Positions 1 through 5,831 of a stretch of 34,492 nucleotides of DNA are shown here, in pieces. The notes under the pieces are model-generated. The model saw nothing but the letters and a program-made list of their open reading frames with translations. It did no database searches and had not been told where the DNA came from. A program made the position numbers and the translations under genes. This DNA is from an uncultured Clostridia bacterium. GTDB taxonomy: Bacteria; Bacillota; Clostridia; Christensenellales; Borkfalkiaceae. Each line of letters begins with the position of its first letter. Within the stretch, counting starts at the first letter, position 1. Location of the stretch: contig CANQCA010000003.1 in NCBI GenBank assembly GCA_947589585.1, positions 1-34,492 on the forward strand, written 5' to 3'.

Positions 1-103
1 GATAGGCTTTCATCCACGCCTTATAATGGGTGCCGAGCAGCCCGTTCAGAAGTTCCGCGTTGGTCTCGGCGTAAATTATCTCGCCCGCTTTGATGGTTTT
101 CAT
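1..103 (-). CDS. Hypothetical protein, N-terminal fragment (cut by window edge)
   Basis: Only the first 34 codons are inside the window. They begin MKTIKAGEIIYAETNAELLN and continue in frame to the edge. The ATG overlaps the TGA stop of the upstream membrane-protein gene as ATGA, and a GGAG ribosome site lies six bases before it, inside that gene's last codons. The overlap implies translational coupling in one operon. No family is recognised from so short a piece. The predicted start is soluble, without a signal peptide or membrane helix. Its function may be tied to the membrane protein it is coupled to. Confidence 0.7.
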   Translation of the reverse strand, partial: MKTIKAGEIIYAETNAELLNGLLGTHYKAWMKAY

Positions 104-1146
104 TTTATTTCTCCTTTTTCATTTTTTATTTCATCCAAGATCGATTGCGCCCGCTCGATGATTTCGCTTGAAAAAACGTCGCCGAAGGTCTCGATGATGT
201 AATGCACGGCACATTCGGTCAATCCCATATCGACGATTTTTTTCGCCGGCGGAAGGCGCACGTCGCGCTCGGGGGCATAGTGATCGGATAGGGTTATGTC
301 GCGAATGGGCAGCCGTTTGAGCTGCGGGTAGTATTCGAGGAAAAACTGCATGCCGCACTCTTCGAGGAGGGCCTTGCAAGTTGAGGTATCTTGTTCGACT
401 TTTTGCTTTTGGGCCTCCTCTTCCGCTTTCTGCCGTTCCTCTGCCGCTTGACGTTGTTCTTCAAGCAAAAACGGGGGCGGGTTTTCCTCCCATTCCCGCT
501 TGATAAGAACGCGGTTTTGAATGAGAAACCCGCTCGAAATCATGATGAAGATATGGGAAAGAAGCATATAACCGAGATGAAAAGAAACCGATCTTACACC
601 GTCGGAAATATCTCCGTACGTTCCCGCCATGAGTGCGATCAGACATGCAAAAATCAATACAACAAATACTGCAACGGGAATAAAATTTACAGCGATATAA
701 AGATTAATTCGAGTAATATCATTATTTTGACTTGATTCTTTATAACTTTCTTTCATTTCATCATTTGACGCAAAACGGACTTGGCTTTGGAGCTTCATCC
801 TCCATGCAAAGGGCTTTTGTGCAAAATTTTTTGAAAAGGAATAAGTACCGCATGCCAGAAAAAAATATATCTCGCAATAGAAAAAGTCCCAAGTTATCTC
901 CTTCGTCAAATCAGCCGTTTGGTACGGGTCCAACATTTCTCTCCAAAATTCCTCTCCGCCCCAAAAATTACAGATATAAGACAATGAAAGATCCTGCGGA
1001 TGTGAAATCATCCAATCATATAGATACCATTTCCAAAACAGATATGTGAATGCGCAAACACCCCACAAAATAAGCGCGACCAAAGAAAGCTTCTTCACAT
1101 ATCCAAGGTTTCTTTTAATTCGAGAATCTTGATACTCTCTGAACAT
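100..1146 (-). CDS. Uncharacterised four-helix membrane protein with coiled coil
   Basis: A 348-residue protein of no family I recognise. Hydrophobic segments lie near residues 20-43, 87-104, 150-174 and 188-210, so four membrane helices are likely. A charged Glu/Gln/Ala/Lys-rich stretch at about 228-252 looks like a coiled coil. The last 95 residues form a soluble, probably cytoplasmic, domain. The ATG follows a GAGGAG ribosome site ten bases upstream. The gene is AT-richer than most of the window, which suggests an accessory or acquired origin. It is the first gene after a strong promoter and a long structured leader with a terminator, and it overlaps the next gene by four bases. Membrane protein is a safe call; function is unknown. 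Confidence 0.75.
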   Translation of the reverse strand: MFREYQDSRIKRNLGYVKKLSLVALILWGVCAFTYLFWKWYLYDWMISHPQDLSLSYICNFWGGEEFWREMLDPYQTADLTKEITWDFFYCEIYFFLACGTYSFSKNFAQKPFAWRMKLQSQVRFASNDEMKESYKESSQNNDITRINLYIAVNFIPVAVFVVLIFACLIALMAGTYGDISDGVRSVSFHLGYMLLSHIFIMISSGFLIQNRVLIKREWEENPPPFLLEEQRQAAEERQKAEEEAQKQKVEQDTSTCKALLEECGMQFFLEYYPQLKRLPIRDITLSDHYAPERDVRLPPAKKIVDMGLTECAVHYIIETFGDVFSSEIIERAQSILDEIKNEKGEIK

Positions 1147-1162
1147 ATTTTACTATCTCCTC

Positions 1163-1196
1163 AAAATAAAAAGTGCGCCGACCGAAGCCGACGCGC
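1163..1196 (-). terminator. Intrinsic terminator between structured leader and the membrane-protein gene
   Basis: On the minus strand a ten-pair stem (1187-1196 with 1173-1182; two G-U pairs, one mismatch) closes a TTCG tetraloop. It is followed by TTTTTATTTT (1172-1163). The U-run ends only a few bases before the GAGGAG ribosome site of the downstream gene. A terminator in this place is either the end of a small RNA or the off-switch of an attenuator. The sequence CGTCGGC in its 5' arm could instead pair with GGCGACG at the end of the upstream RNA (about 1217-1223). Confidence 0.7.
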
Positions 1197-1220
1197 TACA
1201 AAACGCAAACTCCGATCGTC

Positions 1221-1360
1221 GCCAAACAATCATGATGAAGCACGGAATTATCCTACCCTCGTCACTGGAATTTGCAGTCCTGCTAAATTCATACAAGGGT
1301 AGTATGAGTCATGCAAATAAAAAGCCCGTGCTTCCGCAAAGGACTTCATGATTGTTTGGC
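1221..1360 (-). ncRNA. Structured leader RNA with nested stems and possible pseudoknots (candidate riboswitch or small RNA)
   Basis: Read on the minus strand, this 140-nt region is closed by a perfect 15-pair stem (1346-1360 with 1221-1235). A perfect nine-pair stem lies inside it (1326-1334 with 1237-1245). Within that, a seven-pair helix (1312-1318 with 1270-1276) encloses a hairpin with six pairs (1302-1307 with 1289-1294). The hairpin's seven-base loop is complementary to 1253-1259, and AGTCCT at 1340-1345 can pair with AGGACT at 1276-1281. These extra pairings would be pseudoknots. The predicted transcription start coincides with the first base of the outer stem, and a terminator and an ORF follow. 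I cannot match it to a named RNA family. Pairings were found by eye. Confidence 0.55.
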
Positions 1361-1366
1361 ATACTT

Positions 1367-1396
1367 AGTATATCACAAAATAAGCGAATTTGTCAA
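1367..1396 (-). promoter_or_regulatory. Sigma-A promoter for the structured leader and operon
   Basis: On the minus strand: TTGACA (1391-1396), an 18-base spacer, and TATACT (1367-1372) preceded by TG one base upstream (extended -10). Initiation about seven bases downstream puts the RNA start at or near 1360, the first base of the long outer stem. Confidence 0.75.
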
Positions 1397-1462
1397 ATTG
1401 AATTTTTTTAAGAAAAAATCTTGCGAAAATTCATATATTTCAAATTCAATATATGCGAGCTG

Positions 1463-1482
1463 CGACCGTCGCCAAACGATCA
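1463..1482. repeat. Partial second copy of the leader-RNA closing-stem sequence
   Basis: CGACCGTCGCCAAACGATCA matches 1213-1232 in the same orientation with 18 of 20 bases identical. The copies are 250 bp apart and bracket the structured RNA and its promoter. The second copy has no matching partner arm nearby, so it looks like a relic of another copy or one half of a flanking direct repeat. The rest of 1397-1495 is AT-rich and shows no gene. Confidence 0.6.
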
Positions 1483-1499
1483 CTCGCACGCATTATGAG

Positions 1500-1531
1500 A
1501 AAGGGACAACGAATTTTTTCGTTGTCCCTTT
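1500..1531 (-). terminator. Intrinsic terminator after the hemolysin-III gene
   Basis: A perfect 14-pair inverted repeat (1500-1513 with 1518-1531) with a four-base loop, 40 bases beyond the stop codon of the hemolysin-III gene. The run after the stem on the minus strand (TTTCTCATA) is only moderately T-rich. Confidence 0.7.
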
Positions 1532-1571
1532 CCTTATCGCGTCCCGCCCTCGCGGCGGGGCATCTTTCCTT

Positions 1572-2240
1572 TCAGAGCAGAAGCAGGATGCTCGCAAATT
1601 GAAGCGCGGTGCCGAGGAGCACGAAGAGATGCCACACGGAGTGAAAATAGCGGACCTTCTTTCCGAAGGCGAAAAACGCGATGCCCGCTGTATAGGCGAT
1701 GCCGCCTGCGAGCAGCAGCCAAAAGCACGCCGCAGACACCCTTGGAAGAAGGGCAGGGAGAAAGACGAGCGCCATCCACCCCATGACGACGTAGAGCGCC
1801 ATCGAGATGCCCTTGACGACCTTATTGTTCATGCGGATGGCGTTCATCGTGATGCCCGCCGCGGCGAGCACCCACTGCGCGATGAGAACGCCGAGGCCTA
1901 CCCCCGTTCCATACAGCGGAATGAGGCAATAGGGCGTGTAAGAGCCCGCGATAAGCAGAAAGATGGTGCAGTGGTCGAAGATGCGAAAGACCCGCTTCCC
2001 TTTTCCCATGGGCAGAAAGTGGTAGAGCGCACTCATCGTGTACAGGACGATGATTCCGACGGAGAAGGCGGCGACGGAGAGCTGCTCGACTGCTCCCTGC
2101 GCCCTGAGGGCGAGCACGAGCCAGACCGTGAGCCCGAACGCCCCTCCCACGATGTGCGAGACGGCGTTGAAGATCTCCTCTCCCTTCGTATAGCGCGGGG
2201 GATTTTTTGTGCTTGTTTTTATCGATAATGCGGATTCCAC
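1572..2240 (-). CDS. Hemolysin III family (TrhA/PAQR-type) membrane protein
   Basis: A 222-residue integral membrane protein. Family hallmarks are present: YTKGEEIFNAVSHIVGG near the N-terminus, SALYH, FDH in the middle and HSVWHLFVLLG near the C-terminus. The conserved Ser, His and Asp residues are those that bind a metal in the related PAQR receptors. About seven membrane helices are visible. In B. subtilis the homologue YqfA/TrhA is linked to membrane fluidity; the old name hemolysin III does not prove haemolysis. The start is GTG at 2238-2240, preceded by GGAGG five bases upstream. It appears monocistronic, with its own promoter at 2267-2296 and a strong hairpin after the stop. Length matches the family. 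Confidence 0.92.
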   Translation of the reverse strand: MESALSIKTSTKNPPRYTKGEEIFNAVSHIVGGAFGLTVWLVLALRAQGAVEQLSVAAFSVGIIVLYTMSALYHFLPMGKGKRVFRIFDHCTIFLLIAGSYTPYCLIPLYGTGVGLGVLIAQWVLAAAGITMNAIRMNNKVVKGISMALYVVMGWMALVFLPALLPRVSAACFWLLLAGGIAYTAGIAFFAFGKKVRYFHSVWHLFVLLGTALQFASILLLL

Positions 2241-2266
2241 AGATGCCTCCGTCCTTTTTTTCTTTC

Positions 2267-2296
2267 ATTTTAGCGGCAGCCGCCCCGATCTGGCAA
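2267..2296 (-). promoter_or_regulatory. Probable promoter of the hemolysin-III gene
   Basis: On the minus strand: TTGCCA (2291-2296), an 18-base spacer and TAAAAT (2267-2272), about 27 bases before the GTG start. The region upstream (2320-2405) contains several overlapping short inverted repeats (for example ATTCTAC/GTAGAAT and CTCT-CGGT-AGAG) that could be an operator or a cruciform. Confidence 0.5.
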
Positions 2297-2685
2297 CCTA
2301 TTTCTCTTTTTGCCCGTACTACCACAAAAAATGCACTTTCCACCCCGAAAAGTGCGAATTCTACGCGAGAATTTACCACTCTACCGAGAGTAGAATGTGT
2401 GGAATGGTAGACGAAAACGGGAGCGGAAAGCGTCATTCTGCCCCGACCGAAGCTTCTATTTGTAGACTAAGGTCGGCACGAGCGGTCACCGACCGCGAAG
2501 TTGCCGTTCGGGATAATACGACTGTCCGCAATGACCTCTCTCCGAAGAATCCCCTTATACGGAGTCCGTATGTTCCTGATATCGTCATGCTGAGCCCGTC
2601 GAAGCATGAGATTATTATTGCGGTCACCCTTCGACTACGCTCAGGGTGACGAAAAGAAGCGCTCCTCAGGATGACGCACCCTTTC

Positions 2686-2745
2686 GGCGCCCCCTTGAGG
2701 GGGAGCTGTCGCGCTGTCTTTGCGCGACTGAGGGGGTGTCATTCT
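2686..2745. repeat. Intergenic palindromic repeat, type A
   Basis: G-run and C-run arms (GGCGCCCCCTTGAGGGGGAG ... GACTGAGGGGGTGTCATTCT) enclose a short hairpin. An inverted copy is at 21997-22045, where the central hairpin has a different sequence but still pairs. Confidence 0.6.
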
Positions 2746-2757
2746 AAAATAGGTACA

Positions 2758-2814
2758 CCCTCATCCGTCACGGCTACGCCGTGCCACCTTCTCCCCGAGG
2801 GGGCGAAGGCTTAT
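2758..2814. repeat. Intergenic double-hairpin repeat, type B
   Basis: Starts CCCTCATCCGTC, then a hairpin around CACGGC-TAC-GCCGTG, then CCTTC...GAAGGC. Related copies lie at 22054-22106 and 24703-24760, with different hairpin sequences that still pair. Confidence 0.65.
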
Positions 2815-3027
2815 TATCGGACTTCGTAGTTCGGGATGCTTCGAGGAGGGGCCGCCGTCGTTTGTCTATCGGCTACTTCGCGGTCGGTGACCGCTCGTGC
2901 CGCGCTTAGTCTACAAATAGAAGCTTCGCGCGGGGCAGCATGACGCGTTTAACGGTCTGCGGGACATAATGACGTGGGGGCAGCCTTGCGAGCTGTATTC
3001 CCCTGCAATAATCTATTTTTTCAATTC

Positions 3028-3081
3028 TCGACAAGGGTAGACCGTATCTCCCCCCGTGCGCGGGTCCGCATCCATTATAAT
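3028..3081 (+). promoter_or_regulatory. Tentative spoIIE promoter region
   Basis: TATAAT is at 3076-3081, 37 bases before the spoIIE start, with no recognisable -35 at 17 bases. CTCGACA at 3028-3034 differs by one base from the reverse complement of the Spo0A box TGTCGAA. Spo0A control of spoIIE is known in Bacillus; here it is only a suggestion. Confidence 0.3.
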
Positions 3082-3117
3082 GGCGAAAAAAGCCCTTTTA
3101 ATTTTCAGGAGACGATC

Positions 3118-5382
3118 ATGAAACGCATCGAGCCGAAGACGCTTCTTATCTACACGCTCACCGCCGTCTGTATGGCGCTATTGAACTTCACACTCCCCTT
3201 TTGCGAGCCCCTCTCCTTCGCCCTCCTCTTTGCGGGGATCGTGTGCGGGCTCGAACCCTTTACGTTGTGCGCCGAATACGTGCTCGCCTCGGCCGTATGC
3301 GCCGATCTCTATGCCTTCCTCTCCGCCCTCATACAGGCGGCCTTTATCCTCATCGTCGCCTGCATCTATCGCCGTTTCCGCCGAAAAATGGGGTTTGAAC
3401 GCATCGTATACGCACTCGCGGCGCAGCTTCCCTTCATCTTTTTGTTCCCCCATGCGGGCTATGCGCTCCTGCCCCTTACGCCCACCCTGCAAAAGCTTAT
3501 CCTCGGCATCTGTTTTTGTTTTGCGGCGCTTTTGTTCGAAGGCGCACTTTCCGCCCTTCTCGGCCGTGCTTTCCGGACACGGCTCACGGCGGGGGAACTC
3601 ACCCAGATCGTTTTCGTATGGCTGCTCGCGGGCATGGGTATTGTGTTTTCGCTCGGGACGGATGTCTTCTATGCCGTCTCGCTCACCGCGCTCCTCTTTG
3701 CCGCCGTGCTCTTGAAGAACGCTTCCGCGCTCCCCTTCGCCGTCGTTTTATCTTTGCCGCTCTGCGCCTCGACGGGAAGTTTTCTCCCCATCGCCCACTT
3801 TGCGGTCTTTGCCTCGGTGCTCCTTCTTCTCGTCCCCTACGGGAAGGCCGCCGCAGCCGTGTCTCTTCCCGTCGTCTTTCTCGCCGTGATGTATTTCGAA
3901 GGCCTCTTTGCGCAGAGCACGCTTGAGATCGTCTTCCGCCTTATCGCCTGCATTCTGCCCGCAATTCTGGTCGTTGCTCTGCCCGAACGCTTCTTTTCCC
4001 GCATGCGGAAAACCCTTCTTTTTTACCGTGAACGCACCCTTCCGCGCATCGCCGTCAACAGGAACAGGCGGGCGGTCGGGGAACAGCTCTTCGAAGTGAG
4101 TGCGCTCTTCCGCGAGATCGAATCTGCCTTCGATTGGAAGGACAGCGGCGACGCTTCCCCCCAAAAGCTTCGTGCAAAGCTCATGGAATCGCTCTGCGAT
4201 AGCTGCCCGCGCCGCGGTGAATGTGAACGTTCGGGGCTCGGCGCCGCCCTCGATAAGCTCATCGCCGTCGGCATGGCAAAGGGGAAAGTCAACCTCATCG
4301 ACCTGCCTGTCTCCCTCTCCAAGATGTGCTCCGGCCCGTCGGGGCTGCTCTTCGCCCTCAATCAGATCCTGGCAGAGCACGGCCGCGTACTCGGCGAGAT
4401 CGAACGGGCGCGGGAGGGAAGGATGTTGCTCGCACGGCAGGCGCACGGCGTGAGTGAGATCCTCCGCGATATCGCCCTCTCTCAGAGCGAGGAGTACGCC
4501 TTCTCCAACGAGGAAGATCTCGTCGCCTCCGCTCTCGCAAAGGACGGTCTTTTAAGCTCCGAGGTGTTCCTCTATGGCGAAGGCGAAGGCGCGACCCTCT
4601 CCGTCACGCTCGGGAGCGACGAGCGAGGGGGGCACATCGCCGAGGTGTGTTCGAAAGCGCTCGGCGTCCCCTTCGCCCTCTCGGAAAAGATCCCCCTGAG
4701 CGCAGAGCGGGCATGCTTCATCTTCAAGCGAAAACCCCGCTTCGATGCGGCGTTCGGCATTGCCTCCCGAAAAAAGGAGGGCGAAACGACGAGCGGGGAT
4801 ACCCATTCCATCCTCAAGATCGATGAACGGCGGTTCATCGTCGCCCTCTCGGACGGGATGGGCAGCGGAGAAGCGGCGCACGACGTCTCCGATAGCACCC
4901 TCTCCCTTCTCGAAAGCTTTTATAAGGCGAAGATGCCCTCGGAGACGGTGCTTAGCACAGTAAACAGCCTCATCGCCTTTTCCTCGGAAGAGACCTTCTC
5001 CTGTCTGGACCTCGCCGCCGTCAACCTCGATACGGGAATGGCGGATATCGTGAAGATCGGCTCGCCCGTCGGCTTCGTCCTTTCGGGCGAGACGCTGCAA
5101 GTTCTGGAGGCGGAATCCCTTCCCATGGGCGCATTGGAAGCAGTCCATCCCGCCGCCCTTCGCGTGGAACTCAAAGAGGGCGACTTTTTGGTCTTTATGA
5201 GCGACGGCGTGACGACGGCGTTTGGTTCTTCTTCCGAGCTGTGCGCCTATCTCGCGTGCATGCACCCGCTCAACCCACAGTCCTTCGCCGAAGAAATTTT
5301 GAAGGACGCCCTCGCCCGCTTTGGCGGCACCGCCGAGGACGACATGACCGTCCTCGCCGTCAAACTCACCAAGGCGGCATAG
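3118..5382 (+). CDS. spoIIE: Stage II sporulation protein E (SpoIIE), serine phosphatase
   Basis: A 754-residue protein with the SpoIIE layout. The first ~310 residues are very hydrophobic and hold about ten membrane helices. A linker with a cysteine cluster (LCDSCPRRGECERSG) follows. The C-terminal PP2C-type phosphatase domain contains ALSDGMGSGEAA, FSCLDLAAVNLDTG, MSDGV and DDMTVLAVKL, with the metal-binding Asp residues in place. In Bacillus SpoIIE sits at the asymmetric septum, binds FtsZ and dephosphorylates SpoIIAA, which activates sigma-F in the forespore. The ATG at 3118 follows GGAG six bases upstream; the frame is open further upstream but without a ribosome site. It stands alone between repeat-rich spacers. 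Its presence argues that this lineage makes, or recently made, endospores. Confidence 0.95.
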   Translation: MKRIEPKTLLIYTLTAVCMALLNFTLPFCEPLSFALLFAGIVCGLEPFTLCAEYVLASAVCADLYAFLSALIQAAFILIVACIYRRFRRKMGFERIVYALAAQLPFIFLFPHAGYALLPLTPTLQKLILGICFCFAALLFEGALSALLGRAFRTRLTAGELTQIVFVWLLAGMGIVFSLGTDVFYAVSLTALLFAAVLLKNASALPFAVVLSLPLCASTGSFLPIAHFAVFASVLLLLVPYGKAAAAVSLPVVFLAVMYFEGLFAQSTLEIVFRLIACILPAILVVALPERFFSRMRKTLLFYRERTLPRIAVNRNRRAVGEQLFEVSALFREIESAFDWKDSGDASPQKLRAKLMESLCDSCPRRGECERSGLGAALDKLIAVGMAKGKVNLIDLPVSLSKMCSGPSGLLFALNQILAEHGRVLGEIERAREGRMLLARQAHGVSEILRDIALSQSEEYAFSNEEDLVASALAKDGLLSSEVFLYGEGEGATLSVTLGSDERGGHIAEVCSKALGVPFALSEKIPLSAERACFIFKRKPRFDAAFGIASRKKEGETTSGDTHSILKIDERRFIVALSDGMGSGEAAHDVSDSTLSLLESFYKAKMPSETVLSTVNSLIAFSSEETFSCLDLAAVNLDTGMADIVKIGSPVGFVLSGETLQVLEAESLPMGALEAVHPAALRVELKEGDFLVFMSDGVTTAFGSSSELCAYLACMHPLNPQSFAEEILKDALARFGGTAEDDMTVLAVKLTKAA

Positions 5383-5455
5383 TGACAACCGCGTCATTCT
5401 GAGCACAGCGAAGAATCCCGAAATACGAAGTCCGCTCGCTGTCCCTGCAAGGGTC

Positions 5456-5506
5456 GCAAAACGCAGTTCTGCGCATCAGCACAGTGTGCCGTGCGCCGCG
5501 TTTTGC
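5456..5506. repeat. 51-bp dispersed palindrome, copy 1
   Basis: GCAAAACGC at one end pairs with GCGTTTTGC at the other. The inner arms are also nearly self-complementary around CAGTGTG. The almost identical second copy is at 24534-24584. The surrounding spacer 5383-5670 holds only repeats and no gene. Confidence 0.75.
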
Positions 5507-5553
5507 GATGAGTTCGCGCATTTGCTCGCACGAACGGTGCCCGCCCGGACCGC

Positions 5554-5603
5554 AGCTTCTATTTGTGCACTAAGGTCGGCACGAGCGGTACCGCCCGCGA
5601 AGT
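5554..5603. repeat. Third copy of the 2451-2501 repeat arm
   Basis: This 50-bp stretch matches 2451-2501 with a few mismatches (GTGCAC for GTAGAC, and TACCGCC for TCACCGAC). It is a solo arm: no inverted partner lies nearby. Confidence 0.7.
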
Positions 5604-5673
5604 AGCGCAGTCGAAGGGTCACACATTATTATAAGGTCATGTTTCGACAAGGCTCAGCATGACGAAATAAAAA

Positions 5674-5698
5674 ACGGAGTGTCTTTTTCACACTCCGT
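5674..5698. terminator. Bidirectional intrinsic terminator
   Basis: A perfect nine-pair stem (ACGGAGTGT with ACACTCCGT) has T-rich tracts on both sides. The minus-strand tract TTTTTTATTT is the stronger. It may end readthrough from spoIIE and back up the pheT terminator. Confidence 0.65.
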
Positions 5699-5710
5699 GT
5701 TTTCATTTTC

Positions 5711-5750
5711 GGGATCCTTCGAGGATGAGCTGCCGTGGACTGCGTAATAC
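5711..5750. repeat. Dispersed intergenic repeat, type C
   Basis: Runs from GGGATCCTTCGAGGATG to GTGGACTGCGTAATAC and matches 15266-15305 with about three mismatches. The 5' part is also related to 2816-2858. Confidence 0.65.
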
Positions 5751-5775
5751 CGGTCGCCTCAGGATGACACGATAC

Positions 5776-5817
5776 AAAAAGACCGTCGAGGCAGACATGG
5801 TAGCCACCTCGGCGGTC
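5776..5817 (-). terminator. Terminator of the pheS-pheT operon
   Basis: Minus strand: an eleven-pair stem (5807-5817 with 5781-5791, one mismatch) is followed by TTTTT (5780-5776), 15 bases beyond the pheT stop codon. Confidence 0.8.
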
Positions 5818-5831
5818 CGACTTTATTTTTA

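Larger units (their letters stand above)
2431..2945. repeat. 515-bp element bounded by 71-bp terminal inverted repeats
   Basis: The left arm (2431-2501) and right arm (2875-2945) are inverted copies with about five mismatches in 71 bases. The core arm AGCTTCTATTTGTAGACTAA is identical on both sides. The interior holds no credible gene. It carries smaller palindromic repeats found elsewhere in the window (2686-2745, 2758-2814, 2816-2858). No clear target duplication is seen. It resembles a non-autonomous miniature element or a nest of intergenic repeats. A third copy of the arm is at 5554-5603. Confidence 0.7.

Noticed and set aside
2431..2945. CRISPR array among the many repeats
   Set aside because: Repeats are dispersed, long, palindromic and not regularly spaced with unique spacers; no cas genes are present in the window.
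2974..3117. Upstream in-frame extension of spoIIE
   Set aside because: It lies mostly before the TATAAT box and has no ribosome site; the ATG at 3118 has GGAG and begins a normal SpoIIE membrane domain.
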